DNA of 64,000 nucleotides from Stratiolaelaps scimitus (Eukaryota; Arthropoda; Arachnida; Mesostigmata; Laelapidae), in NCBI GenBank assembly GCA_019614645.1, contig JABWDB010000013.1, positions 5,657,501 to 5,721,500 on the forward strand. Direction: 5' to 3'. The notes under the pieces were generated by a model, which saw only the letters and a list, made by a program, of their open reading frames with translations, made no database searches and was not told the DNA's origin. Shown here one piece after another: positions 27,912 to 40,751 of the stretch. A program made the translations under genes and the position numbers. How positions within the stretch are numbered: the first letter of the stretch is position 1; each line of letters opens with the position of its first letter.

Positions 27912-29400
27912 TCAGTAGATATATGTACACGCCAGCGTCGAATCGACCATAACACATTAGGTGCAGGCAACTGAGATTTCTGAAAATGGTTCTATCTATT
28001 CATGCACACAGGCAACGGCTGCATACACAGCGAAGTTTTTTTCCTCAGAAACGACTTGTACCAGTATTTCTGTGGTTGGTTATGGCGTTTGCGGTTGTTT
28101 GGCTAACCAGCTAAATTAGTGGTGTAACCTTACGGTATTGTGAGGGAGACCACAGCTGACAAACAAAAACCCATAACAAAATAGCTGCCAGACGGTATCC
28201 GCCCACGCACAGGAACTGCGGTAGCGGTGGCGTCAATTGAGTCTGCCGTGGTATTGAATACGTCAACTGTCAATTGGCCTATTCCTGTTAGCAGCATTTG
28301 ACAACTGGGTCCCACCACGGTGGAAGCCACCTTCGCACACCAGTGGTGGCATTTTGCTAGAAATGACAGCACGTCCGAGAAGGCTTCCTTGTGCAATGCA
28401 AGTTTTATGAAACAGGCTGCGCATCACTTGTCCCGGCGAACTAGTGTACGAATATGCTACGAGACATTGTGAGTATTGTTTGGTAAACAAATGTAACAAA
28501 TATATGGGCAAGTGTGTTAATATCGAATGCATCGTATGAAGTGCGGCATCCACCTCACCGGCATTCGCCAAGTAACATTACGTTGTCGACTCGCAACGTA
28601 ACAACTACAAATGTCGTAATGAGAACTTTGAATACGCTAGCATCATGTTCCTGTAATGTTCTTAAAGGAGGCAGGGCATCGTGTTGTGAATGCGGTCCTG
28701 GTCGATTTTCTAGTTACAGTTTCCGACTGTCACAGACGGTTGGACTGGCAACTGTCACAGACAGAAGATAGCTCTGCGGAGCTTCTTTGTTAGTCCGAAT
28801 ACACAGCGGCACATAGGAGCATGTTCCAACGTGGTTCCAACTAGCTGCCTGCCGGTTATCAGCGTATTCTGACGTACTCGCATCAAAGTACTCGGTTATT
28901 TATTTGGTGACTATACCGGCAAGCCGCTATAGCGTAGAACCGCTTTTGTTACCCTGCGTTCTCTGTGTTATATGACATTTCGCCTAATCCTTACAAGCTA
29001 ACACGGGAATAGTCCATAGAGATCTGTTAGCTAGAAATGCAGGTAGACGCATAACGATTCACCATTCGCCGGCACAGTGCCCATGGACTACTCTGTTTCT
29101 GTGGGTGTAACCGCATAAGCCAACTTGATTCAATCACTCACAGAATCCGAATTACCCGAAATACCGTACGACTTATGTGGAAAGCTATCGGGGTAATTTC
29201 AGAGAACGCAGCTGTCTGATACTGGACGTCTCAAGTTCGCGTGCATATGCGTCAGACCGATCCTTTACGGCCCCGGCGGCCACCTTAACTCTATCATCAG
29301 CGAGCAAAGATTTTGTCCAGCTTCCATCTAGGTAGCGTAACATAACTAAAGGCCGGCTTACGTCCCTCGCTTAGTGTCGCATGTGGGCCACGGTGTCAAA
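21241..29400. other. Intergenic stretch with one hairpin and one TA array
   Basis: No gene is recognised. It contains a perfect 15-bp inverted repeat at 24613-24655 and a (TA)n array at 27877-27908. A reading frame of about 65 codons near 26.61-26.81 kb has balanced composition but no ATG and no known relatives. Other frames look random. Confidence 0.5.
24613..24655. repeat. Perfect 15-bp inverted repeat (hairpin)
   Basis: ATTGGAGACAATGGA at 24613-24627 is matched exactly by its reverse complement at 24641-24655, with a 13-base spacer. Transcribed from either strand, it would fold into a stable stem-loop. No gene surrounds it. Confidence 0.85.
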
Positions 29401-31020
29401 GCGAGTGAATCAGCTACAGCGTTGCTTTCTGCAGCGGTCGCAGCAGCTGTGAACGCCACTGGCACGGGGTGCCGGGTAGCGTATGAACCCCAGCAAAACG
29501 AGCAGCGGTCTTGTCTCCAGACTCACACTGCCAACCGATAAACAAATTTGTCCCGACCGTGCGGTCATCGCAGCAAGACGCCGATGGCGCGTTGTAGCAG
29601 CAGCAGTAACAGCAATCGCCACCGTGGTCGACACAGCAGACGATCGTTGACCTCATCGCGTCGGTTCGCTCCTAAAGCAAAACGCTCGTTCTCCATCTCC
29701 CGTCGCTGGCGTCATTCAGCATTTCAGACGGAAGCTGCCGCTGCGGTTGTTGAAGTAGTGGCAACAACAGCTGTATAGCTGCCGCATGAATACCGCCATA
29801 GCAGCCGGCAGCATTGGCCGAGAAAGAAACATCTTCGCCTTCCGCTTTTCTGTTGTTGCTGATGCTGCTGTTGCTGCTGTTCGCGGTAGTGACGACGACC
29901 ATAATGATGATCATAGCGAAGATGGTGATGATGATGATGGACGTAGCCTTAATTTCGTCAGCGAAGCGAGCGTCGTCGGCGCCTTCTCACATCTCCCAGC
30001 CCTGAGTTAGTGGGGCTCCCTTTCTGTCTACCCTCCACCAACACCTGACCACTACGTGTTCGCTATTTGATACGAGTAGCCGTGAAACTCTCTAATCTAC
30101 TGTGATCCTTCTGTTTAGATGTATCAACTTGGGCCATAGCAACAACAACAACAACAACAGCGACAGCGACAACAACCACCACCACCACCACCAAGGCGAG
30201 CTCTCATAGAGTTACTGAAAACGATGGCGTTTTCTGCAAAATGCAACAGTGGCGAGCGTCCCACAATGATGATACGGACCCCTGGCTCCGACCGCACAAC
30301 ATTCGCAACGGAGACAATTTAGCAGCTACACTAGTACAGCAGCAGCGGCAACAAGCAACAACAACAACAGCACCAGCAACAACAATAGCAACAATAACCA
30401 CAACAACATACCGCTTCACCGCGTTGCGATTACCGCTCCATCGAGTCACACACACACACACACATACACAAGCTGACCTCGCCCAACTTCAAGCAAAACA
30501 GCGAACCCGGGAAGTCGGTGGATCGGGGAACGGGAGTTCGGTGTCAATCACACCACAAAAGGTCGGGGTTGTATTTTTAAGATTCCCTATTCGGATGCAT
30601 TTGTTCCCAATGCTGTAAATGCAACCGGCTCCTGCCAACGGCGAAAACCACCGTCGAACAGGTGGGACGTCATGCGATGCCATGGGATGTGGCAGCAACG
30701 ACGCAGCCAGATAGGACAGCCGCCGATGACTGCTCTGGCCGCAACGGCGAGAAGCGTTGCGGAAAATCTAACCGTGATTATGATGATAAGAATACCGACA
30801 GCAGCAGGAGCAGCGGTGGCACTGGAAGGAAGCGGTCGCAATCGGAAACAGATCTAAGTGTTCAATGTTGTTCCCGATGTTGGCCGCCCTCTAATCGGGA
30901 CAACATGTTGCTCGATGGCGCTCGGCATGATCGTCATAGAATTGAACAACGGGGACAAGCAGGAAACCGTTTGGATATATGTTCAGTAGGCGTGCAAGGG
31001 TGTGTCTGCGTCTTGTAGCA
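29400..31020. other. GC-rich island with CAN-type trinucleotide runs
   Basis: Runs of CAG/CAA (about 29595-29615, 30139-30195, 30335-30415), GCTGCTGTTGCT (29860-29880), GATGATGAT and CACACA lie in GC-rich sequence. The translated frames are low-complexity Gln/Thr/Ser/Arg peptides with no domain. Its composition matches the islands at 20.3-21.2 and 34.7-39.0 kb. A promoter or untranslated-exon role is possible but not shown. Confidence 0.45.
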
Positions 31021-31039
31021 AAAGGTGCCAGCTGGCAAC

Positions 31040-31058
31040 GAGAGAGAGAGAGAGAGAG
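31040..31058. repeat. (GA)n microsatellite
   Basis: A short uninterrupted GA run lies at the right edge of the 29.4-31.0 kb GC-rich island. Confidence 0.9.
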
Positions 31059-31378
31059 ATCAATGTGTACTTCAGGTTTATTCGTTCGAAGGACAAAGCT
31101 GGACGTGAAAAAAGCCGCTGATTAGTAGCTCTGTTACTGGTCGTTTGAGTGATAGCTTATTAAAGTCAGTCAAGCTAATAAAGAAATTGTTATCTCAAAA
31201 CGAATTAACTTACTTGTTGAAAATTGCAATTCAGTGATCTCTACAGGCGTCTATGTGTCTGAGAATTTACTTATCCGTCCTATTTATTTCTGGACCCCAA
31301 ATGGATTACGGCACATTTGCGCGCAGTTCATTTTGTGGCGTGGCCCAGGCCAACCGATTTCACCCCCCCCCCCCCACC

Positions 31379-31465
31379 ATGGCAGAGGCTGACATAGAAA
31401 CAATGTGCCGAATATCCAACAAGTCAACGGCGTTTGCTTGGTTTATTTTCACCTTTCTGGACTAG
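31379..31465 (+). CDS. Possible 28-residue small ORF after a C13 tract
   Basis: A run of 13 C (31363-31375) leads into ACCATGG, a near-ideal translation-start context, opening a frame of 28 residues (MAEADIETMC...) that ends in TAG. The C-terminal half is hydrophobic and aromatic (FAWFIFTFL). No splice sites, relatives or transcript evidence are visible. It is listed as a low-confidence small ORF; chance is the default explanation. Confidence 0.12.
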   Translation: MAEADIETMCRISNKSTAFAWFIFTFLD

Positions 31466-33349
31466 GCGACATTACGGTTGAATGGGCACTAGTAGCAACT
31501 GATTGAAGGCTGGCGTCGATCACCGGAATTTCCTGCGTTTACGATACCTTTGATTTACAACTGGGTGCCACATTTGGTATGTCCTTACTCTGTTTACTTG
31601 GACAATACTTGATAACTGCATCAATAGTGACGCACGGCGAGTGGCAGGACACGAATCTGATTTCGCCAACGGGTGACGCCTGCTTTAGAGACGCTTTCTC
31701 GTTGTTCCAGTCGGAAGATGCCATTTGCACATGTGAGCAATAGCCTTGCAGATGGGTAACCTCCGATCGACGGCATTCCACAGCATGCCATATATATATA
31801 TGGGTGTGGTTTGAAATTTCACACTTTCAGCCCACTAAGCTACAGGTCAGTCGTGAGCTCAGAGCAAAAGGCATCTATTTATGCTTGTTGTGACTGACTA
31901 CTCCTCTAGGAGTTCGGTCGTGGCAAGAATAGTAGCAATTATCCAGGACACCAGACGCATGGACCTCGCCTCTCATGCTACCCGTTCAGATAAATAATCA
32001 TATAGCAATGCTGCTCTAAATTGGCGGGAACTATAGGTATGTACGATTGTACAAACGAAACACGATAGTTGCCTTGAACATCAACCGAGCATTTGTTGCA
32101 TGGCAGATCGTTGTCCAATTCATATTGTATAGAACAGATAAATGTCACGTGTAAGAGAAACAAGCAACGAAAATAATAAAGTGCTATGAGTGGTGGAACT
32201 TTTTGTACAGCACAATACCATTAAGCATCACTGAGAATCAAGGCGTTTAAAGTTCCAAATGTCATTTCGGCCAGGTGTGTGTGTGTACTGATATGAGGAC
32301 CTATGAGTTCGCTACAATTTCGTATCTGAATCACTCAAATGTGAAACACCCTAGAATTATCCTAGAAACATTCTAATATGCATTCACCGAATGCCCCGTG
32401 AATGTTTGTTCAATGAATGAGAGTTTCATCCATATTGTATTTTTCATTGGCACGAACTAAAAATCATGAGTGTGGCCACGTCGTCCGTACACCGTTCGGA
32501 CAGTGCGGAATCCTGTAAAATTCCTACCATGTCCACAGCTGTGGCTATTATAGGTAAGCGTGACTCAGGAGATTGCCCCCTCTGCCCGAGCAACTGTGTA
32601 GAGACACGGCGCAGAGAGTGAATAGACGATGAATGCTATTTTTGTCTTTAGAGGAGAAAATCAAATAGCCCGTCCATTTGAAATCGACACTTGCCCCAAC
32701 TGCACTTGGACAAAAACAGTGTCTGCTACCTACGCAGCTGGATCATGGCATAATTCACAGTTTCGATGACGTCTCTGCCCTGGGCCGGCTGAATGTCCAC
32801 TTGAAGCGCTTCTGTCGCAAATGTCGGACGAAACAGTCAAATTTACTGGTACTCGCGTATATTTAAGTATTAACAGCTCGTTTAGCCGCAGCGAAATTTG
32901 TGTGGAGGAGGCTTCGGAATTATTTAGACAAATTATTAGAAAAGCAAATCGCTGATGCATTTGAAATTCACTCCTGCCTTGACTGGAGTAGAACGCATCA
33001 TATTGATTTGATTCGATTTCTCATTTGCTTTGCTAACATCGGCCTTCTTCCGTGACGAGCTTTTCGAGCTGTGCAGACCGATGGTCTAGAGAAGAAATTC
33101 GAGGTCAGTTAAAGATGCAGAGAAAATCGAGATTGCGACGCAAATATAGAAAAAAGCATAAATGAATCTTTTGGAACGATATTTCAACGAGAGATTAAAT
33201 TATCCTTTGTACATATAGGCCCGTACAGCCTACACGGAGGCCACAGTAGTCATAGGAGACTAAGGCATCCTATAGAACACTAGCCGGAGCAGTACACACC
33301 TTCCCTTGAAATCGAGGTAATGCCAAGCGTAAAGCCGACCTTAGGGAAG
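31466..33349. other. Intergenic stretch, nothing recognised
   Basis: I see no gene, element or repeat array here beyond a short TA run near 31.79 kb. Confidence 0.55.
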
Positions 33350-33502
33350 AGAGATAGACTCTCAGCAGAGGATGGTGGTAGTTTTAGCAGGCAGAGGCGG
33401 CGTTTTGTCATCCACGTCAGCACTACGCTGGATCGGCCCACTTTTACGGAGATTAGAATGTCCCTGGTGGTGTCCGTGCGTTTGAAGAAAATTTCCTCCT
33501 CT
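33350..33502 (+). repeat. Dispersed repeat, copy A
   Basis: About 150 bp are closely similar to 41681-41831, which lies in a RABL3 intron in the same orientation. Shared blocks include CTCTCAGCAGAGGATGGT, TTTAGCAGGCAGAGGCG, TTTTGTCATCCACGTCA, TGGATCGGCCCACTTT and TTTGAAGAAAATTTCCTCCT. Three of the four main length differences are exactly 3 bp. Read in the frame starting at the shared TCAGCAGAG, both encode LSAEDG, FSRQRR, FVIHV and LDRPTF. This suggests a decayed formerly coding unit or a small mobile element; which one is unresolved. Confidence 0.8.
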
Positions 33503-34690
33503 CAAAAACAAGCCTGCATTGTTAGATACTGGCGGGGGCGAAACCGCAGGGCAGACCGTGAATGTGCCCCAGTACCTTAATTTCTGCCTATCGTATCCCA
33601 AAGGACATTGTAAGGCGTATCTCGAGTGTCCATAATGTTATCTTAAATTAACGTGCGATGACAATGCAGTAGACATGACGGCAAGGGTAACCTTCTTAAG
33701 GGCAAATGCAATCATCCAAGAATCTATTTTGTTTCCCTTTGCGATCGCTACCAGTCTTAAAGTTAAGGATATCTAGTGATGATGTATATTCAACACGTTC
33801 GTAATGGCATTTTACTCAATTACAGCATGAAGGCACTGAGGATACTCTGCATCAGATCGTACTATGCATTATCAGCGGGGAATCGGAACCGAAACGCAAG
33901 TTGTTGTCCACTGGGTGTCTGCCACCGTAGATGTGAGTGCTTGGGGTTGAGAGTGTTGACCATGATAAGGCTATGTTGCACTTCTTGTTCGATACGGGAA
34001 CGCTAAGAAATCGTTAAGCATAGCGGGCATGCGTTTTTCTGCCGGAGTCCAAGTCATTCTCAGGAAGATGTTCTAGATCGAGATCAATGTGTGCCGGGTT
34101 CAGCGAATCGAATTTATATGAAATCAACGAGACGAAAGCTATCAGGATAGCAAGCGTATATAGCCCCCACATCCGTTACGACCACTTCGACTTATCGAAT
34201 CATCTGTGGCGATCTGAAGACTCTCCTCATCCAGGGAGTGACCCATGTAAAGTAACCAGCACTAAATCATTCCAAGGGCCTTAGATGGACTTCACAGTCC
34301 TTCATGCTAGGCAGTGACGACTTCGTTGAACACAGACGCTGGCGACAATCCAGGCTCCTGGAACGCATTATGATAACAACATGTGCCCAATATAAGCGGG
34401 CGAAATCCGGCCAATAGAGGGCTCCTCGATCTGCGCCATTGTGAAAGGCGACAAACAGAAGAAATCTCCTCAGTCGCAGTTGATTCAATTTAGGGATAAC
34501 CCAATAGTAAACATGATATAAAATAGATCATTTATCGAAGCAGATCTGTCAGAGGATTTTAATTCAAGACAGTGCTGACCCAACTCATAATAATATACGA
34601 TAACTCTGTGTGTGTGTGCATTGCGCTCAATTCAGATTTTTATAATCTGACAGTACATCACGGAACGACACGAGGAAGGATGAATTCTGA
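33503..34690. other. Intergenic stretch, nothing recognised
   Basis: There are short unsupported reading frames only. Confidence 0.55.
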
Positions 34691-37600
34691 TTCTGCTGAA
34701 TAATGTGTAGCGAGCGAGCGAGAGAGAGACTTGTTTCAAATGAGCTGATCTCCCAAAGTGATAACTTCCTCCACACGCGACTCAACCGATTGCCAGACTG
34801 GGAAATCACTAAATCGATGAAACCATCGCGTAAGAGGAAAGGAATGGATAACAACAACAACAGCAACCAACAACAGCAACATATAAGCGTCCTGTGAAAT
34901 GCCGAAGCAGCTGTACATCTGCACGGTGCCTTACGGCGTTTTAACAAACGCATGCAAAACCCGGCACAGTTGTGTCAGGGTGGCACACAGTTCAATGTAT
35001 CCGAATGTCTGAACGCCTGGATATCTGATCGTCCGCAGCTGCGATACCACGATCTATAACGTGAGGAGAGTGGAAAAAAACGCCGAAGGCTCAAACTCAA
35101 TTCGTTTCAGCATTTTTCTCACAAAAGTAAATGATACTTCGATACTGACTTGCAATTACGGGAGCTAAGGCGACTTAGAAGAGAGATAAAGAGAGAGAGA
35201 GAGAGAGAGAGGCAGAGTTCTTAGTTCGTTTTGCGGCTGAGTTAATCACTTTTTTTTTAGCTGCTAACCAGATGACGACCAGCAACCAGCCCTAACGACG
35301 AACTGTGTCGCCCATTGCGTGTCCGGCCAGGGGGTCTTTTATCGTGGCATACGCCGGTCATTTCGTCCATTTGGCGTTCGTCCGCGCCGGCTCGGTCACA
35401 GGCTCAGCGACCGCGGCCACAAGTACACCGCCTTCTGGACAACCGGCTATGATGGTGACGGTGGGTCCCCGCCATTCCTCATAATGCTGAAAGGGACTCG
35501 GGTCCGATGACTTCTTCGTTCGCTAACTAAAACAGCGGCACGCAACGCCAACAACAGGACGGGAACGAGCGATGCACAAAGCAACAAATCAGCTTTTGTC
35601 GCCCAATCGTAAACCATCTCCCTGTTGAATACACGCGAATGATTATAATAATAATAAGAATAATAATGAAAATAATGATATCAGGTCAGACTAAGCTAAT
35701 CGTGATAATAGCGGTCTAATAGCTTCATTACGTTGCCTGCGGCAGTCGTGCGGAGACCGCCGCGACTCTGCTCTGTCGATTTGTCTTTCTATTTGTTACA
35801 AAGCCACATTGTGCTACCTTGATTATTTAACAATGAGCGCAAAGATTACGTTTGTAGACGACGATCTTCCATGACCACGTCAATGCGTAACGCATTCATA
35901 TCGGCCTGATCAAACAGCGACAACCAACCAAGCAATTGAAGGACTATCAGAAATTGTGAAACAATGAGGCAATCTTGGAAATGTCTCAAGCACGAGTTAC
36001 GCGAGGATGCCTCACTGCTATGCGTTCCTATCCAAGCGCATTCCCATTCTGCATTTCTGTGTCTGTTTCTACACAGAAAACAACTATCGTTTAAAGGCCA
36101 AATCATATTCCGAAGGTATACCTATAAAATCCTACACATCGCAATTGTGTCAGCTGCTGTTCATAGTTTCCGCTGCAGCAACGGCATCACAGTGCTGCGT
36201 CGTCAACGCGCACCCACCTCGCCACCTCGATATTTTATGTATTTACACAACAGTTTGTCGCGCGATGACAACCACGATGTTGTCCAACACTCACCATTAC
36301 GCTCGTCTAGCAATCGCCGCTTTCGCCGTCGTCATAGCCGACAAGTTGAGCTCTCTACACAAATCCGCTATCGTCGGATCGGTCACTTTCACGGGTAGCG
36401 ATGACCAATCCGTGCCATCGGTTGGCGCTGCCGCTTAACACAAACGAGGAACGGGGGAGTTCACGAGGGACACAGGTGGATGCAGTGAGTGAATGATGGG
36501 ATCACGAAGTCTGTGTTGTCGTCGCCGTCGACAAACGACGACAAAGTAGCTCGAATTAGCCAGCACCCGCAAACAAACACACACACACACACACGTACAC
36601 ACAAATTGGCTTGAATCAACGAACAACCCTACTCTACAATACTGCCCTTCTCTCGCTCTCTCTCTCTCTTGGTGTCTATTCCTGACCGGTGACACTGCTT
36701 CTTCCACTGACGATGTTGTCTCTATGGTTTCTTCTCGGCTCAATGCGGGTTCCCGCCAACTCCATCTGATATCACCTTGCAGCAGGGCTTATGCCACTTG
36801 GTCACTTACTTTTTGCACAGTTAATTCTTATTTTTATTATTCTTATTATTATTGGGTCACTCATTCCTCGATGGATGTCGCTATCATATCTTCATCATTT
36901 TACTATCACACGTATAATCATGTGTGACTTCGTTACGTCTTCGCTATCAGCATGAGCGACAGTAACGGGCGCATCTTCGTCGTTCGCTAGTGTTATTATC
37001 TCAGCTGGACTTCACCAGACGGCCTACATAAAGTCGCCCGCCGAACGCTCCCGCAAGCGTACGCATACGGCAAGGAATACACGAACCACCGACACCAGCA
37101 TCAATAGCGGTAACGGCAACAGCAGCAGCAGCAGTAAACTACTATCAAAAGGAAAATATCAATACCAACGAATCGGAATGAACGGGCATAACAGTGAAAA
37201 ACGCGGCAGGTAGCAATAATCAGGGCAGGCGGACGCGGCGATGTTCACGTTCAACAAGTACACGTACGTGCGTCAGATCGTACGCCGGCCAACGTCAGGT
37301 GGCCAGCTAGTAGTCTGTAGTTGTCTGAGCCCCGTCGTCTCTTGACGTTGTTTTTTCTCGCCGGAGCTTCGTCCCGGTAGATGGCTTCTTCGGACCTCTT
37401 CGCGTTCAGGCTTTTCGGCTGCGTTTTGCCGAACTCTCACTGCGAACGGCATCAAATCTCCACCGACGTCACGTTGAATGCACGGAACTTTCGTAGCAAC
37501 GAGAAGAACTTGCTGTTGTTGTTGTGGTTAAGAGGTAGCGTGGTCGCCGCCGCTGACACACGTAGTTAGATAACAACTTGTGATCGGCGAAGTTGTGATA

Positions 37601-39060
37601 CTCGTTGTTTTCGTAGTGGTGTCGTTGTAGAAGACACAGATGGTCGAAGAAGCCACTCGTCCTCGTCGTCGTTCAACTAACGAAGCAGAATCACTCAGCG
37701 ACAAGCGGTGCACGAGCCGCGCTAAGCGACTCAAAGCGGGGGTGTACCACTCGGAGGCAACGATGAACAAGACAACGCCTATAGCGATCACTGTGGGACA
37801 TCAGAACGCAGCCGGGCTGATCGTCCCTTCAACAAATCACAGAAGAACGAAGGTCCCCGCGACATAGGGACTATGGGGTAGTTGACGGTACCCGTGGCAG
37901 GAAGAGGAAGCGATCCAAGCGATCCACGCTGCGATACTGGCACAACAGCACGTATCCTCTCCCACCTCAGAGACACCGCGATATCGAGACGGACAAGCTA
38001 TAGACACGCAGATAAACAGACAGGTAGACAGATATCGGGAGATACAGAGAGAGAGAGTGAGAGAGAGATTGGAAGAACCAGTGCACGATACCTCCGTGCT
38101 TCTCTCAGAGGCCAACTAGCTCTGTCTAGCTCTCTCCAACACTGGAGCGCACAGTCGTTGTCGTCATCGTTGACGTTGCCGCCGCCGCCGCCGCCCCCGT
38201 AGTAGTAACATGCTACAATAGTCTAGTGACAGCAGAGACACCCCACACAACAGGGTTGGCGGTCGCTATTCGGCTGTCGCTTCTGCGGTCCGGCTGGCGA
38301 GCTGGCTGAACTGCTGACGACTGGTGCCGGCACCGCGATCGTGGCGCTCTACCGACAGCACCGTTCCGTCGTAGTTCGCTCTATCTCTTCTCTCTGCCGC
38401 TGCTGCTGCTGCGGCCGCGGCGGTGGTCGTCGCTTCTCCAGCAGCTCGTCCGTCTGTCACTGGTTTTTCTAGTCGACGGCCAGCCTCCTCTCTGCCTCCT
38501 GCTACCCAGACCGCTCTTTCTGCGCTGCTAGCACCGCTGCTTCTGCCGCTGCCGTGACGACCGTACGGCAGCGCTCCCTTGCCCGCCCACCCGCCCGGCC
38601 GCCCGCCTGTTTGCCGCACTCGTCTGCCGTCTCAGCTGGCGCTGAGACCAGCAGGCGGACGGTTAGATAGACACCAGGCACCGCGAGAGCGAGACTACGA
38701 ACGGAGTTAGGATTGAGCGGGGCCGACCGAAACGGAGCACGTCAACATAACAACACACGGGAGAAGAGCACAGAACATAGTCGACACGGGAGCAGCGATT
38801 TGGGAGAGGGACAGGAGGACAGCCTCAGGGGAGAGGGTGTGCAGGGGGTAGAGTTGGACGACGGCGGCGGCGGCGGCGGCGGTGGTGGTGGTGCCGGCAA
38901 TCGCGACGACGGCGGGAATATTCGAAAGTGGATGTTGAAATTTATCACCATGCATTCGCATACTCTGCGATTATAGTAAATGGCGAGGCTGAAATGTCTG
39001 CTGAGAATTCGATGGACCGAAGATGGGCCTAATCGACAAGAGAAAACATGCCGGCCAAAA
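34690..39060. other. Large GC-rich, simple-repeat-rich island
   Basis: About 4 kb is enriched in CpG, CAA/CAG, GCC/GGC and GA/CT runs, for example GA at 35190-35211, CT at 36655-36670, CAG at 37120-37135, GCC at 38178-38195, GCTGCTGCTGC near 38400 and GGC at 38864-38890. Frames on both strands are open but low complexity. A candidate first coding exon is listed separately at 37241. The pattern resembles a promoter or 5'-UTR region of a developmental or neuronal arthropod gene, but no downstream coding exons are found in this window. Confidence 0.45.
37241..37264 (+). CDS. Candidate first coding exon in the GC-rich island
   Basis: ATG in a GCGATGT context opens MFTFNKYT, immediately followed by the possible donor GTACGTGC. 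It sits after a CAG-rich, UTR-like stretch. No matching acceptor exon was identified and I do not recognise the peptide. Without the splice, the frame continues to a stop codon about 100 bp later. Very tentative. Confidence 0.12.
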
Positions 39061-39091
39061 GACGCTATTCTCTCTAGCGATACATGTGTTG

Positions 39092-39092
<1 letters not shown>

Positions 39093-39134
<42 letters not shown>
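39093..39134. repeat. (TA)n microsatellite
   Basis: An uninterrupted TA run lies at the boundary between the GC-rich island and AT-richer sequence. Confidence 0.95.
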
Positions 39135-39135
<1 letters not shown>

Positions 39136-40479
39136 CGTGATCCCTACGGAGGGAAGACATTGCATGAGAAACGGTAAGTTCCTCCTGAGAATTCACTTAG
39201 CAGCGCCGGATCTTCAGTGAAACGGCCGATACACCCTTTTTATTTCGAGGTTGACCGCGCGTCAAGTCGCCCCGCGACCAATGATGATCGTTGGGATTAC
39301 GAAGTCCTCAAACATGCGAGGGCTCGACGAATCCCTACTTCACGATAGACCGATTGGCCAGAATGGTTCTGTTTGACGTTGTCATTTAGTGTTTCAGAAG
39401 GCCAGACATCGTACCTACCTGTCCACGTAGTAAATTGTACCTTAGCTCGGCGGATAGTACACGACAACCAGAGTATGCCGGCGGGGCGCTTCGGTGGCAC
39501 TACGTTGCTTGCCGGCATATGCTTACGTATAAGGCTATTTCCCAGATGACGACTGGCGGTCGGGAGTGAATCGGGAATCCGTTGGCTCCACCGGCTCCAT
39601 TTGCCGTTTATGGACCCCTCGATCCCGATGACGACATATCAGCGTAAGCGCTTACGCTGCTCCTGTGGTTATTGCATTGTTGCTAGTCACGTGGCAGCTT
39701 GGTAGCGAGCACAATTGTTAGAACGGTTGCACCGGCAATCACAGATCGTCAAGATCGTTCAGCTCGAAGTCTCGTTTCATCAAGCGAGAGAAACGCGTAG
39801 AAGCAAACGCGTAGAGGAAACCGTTTCCCTGCCACCAACAACCTATCCTGCTGCTGGACTAGGCAAAATCAAGCTAAAACAAAAAAATCGCCACGAACTT
39901 GGAACTTCCACTTGAAGCCATCACAATTGGTCGTGAACGAACCCGCCGTCGGTTTGGTTAGATTACTCACCTCTACACTCCGCTTAACAATTGAGCAATA
40001 ACCCACTATAATACCTAAATCAACCATGTCCCATAGCCGGCTATTCTCCCATAGCATAAATAGAAAAAATACAACACAAGTTCTTGAAAAAATCACATTC
40101 ATATTAGGCACATCGTTTTTTTTTTGTTTAAATATATAATACGTTTTTCCATTCACTTGCACTGCAGCTCTTGCGCAGGTCCGCTTTGTCACAGTGTAAC
40201 ACATGTTTAGAATTGTATCGCGCCCCCATTGACGCCTATAGGTTGTTGTTGTTATTGTAGTCGGCATTTCTGCTGGCGAAGATGACTTGAGAACTGCCTT
40301 GTTCCACGATTAGCCTTGCACCTCGAAGGCTGTCACTCGGCATTGTACAGGTAGCAGGTTCTTACTGAGTCTTCTCTGTTGTTACGTAGGTGGCGCCGCG
40401 ACGTCAGGTCAGGGTAACTTCGGCTCCAAAGGTTTTCCTATCGGAAACTAACAGTAATCCTGGTGATTAGATTTCGCCA
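39135..40479. other. Gene-free stretch beyond the RABL3 3' end
   Basis: Apart from the 20-bp palindrome annotated separately at 39640, I see only short, unsupported reading frames here. Confidence 0.55.
39640..39659. repeat. 20-bp perfect palindrome
   Basis: CAGCGTAAGCGCTTACGCTG is an exact palindrome with no spacer. It lies about 1.1 kb beyond the RABL3 stop codon. It could be a dimeric transcription-factor site, a remnant of a mobile-element terminus, or chance; the chance expectation for a 20-bp palindrome in 64 kb is low (about 64000/4^10, roughly 6%). Confidence 0.8.
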
Positions 40480-40485
40480 TTTATT
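40480..40485 (-). promoter_or_regulatory. Likely RABL3 polyadenylation signal
   Basis: AATAAA reads on the minus strand about 270 bases beyond the RABL3 stop codon, a reasonable 3'-UTR length. It is the canonical hexamer, but other signals could be used. Confidence 0.4.
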
Positions 40486-40751
40486 AATTAGCAATGACAA
40501 CACAATGGCTTCATCGTTTGGTGATACGAGCGAACGCCAACGTATGTCTCCCGCGCTCAATAACGATGCGATACGTCATCGTTTTATTTGCCATCGAAAA
40601 TCTCGCTATACATAGAACCAGCACTTTTTTCATTTCGGCCGTCCACCTTCGCCACTGTGTTCAGCTCACCTCACGTATCAACGAGACGGTACCACCATGG
40701 TAACGTTCCCAAGGGTCGACATCTTCGAGCAGAGGAACTCGAGAGAAACCG

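Noticed and set aside
36007..36438. 143- and 144-codon overlapping frames in the GC-rich island
   Set aside because: Two different frames are open over the same bases, neither resembles a known protein, and the start contexts are poor.
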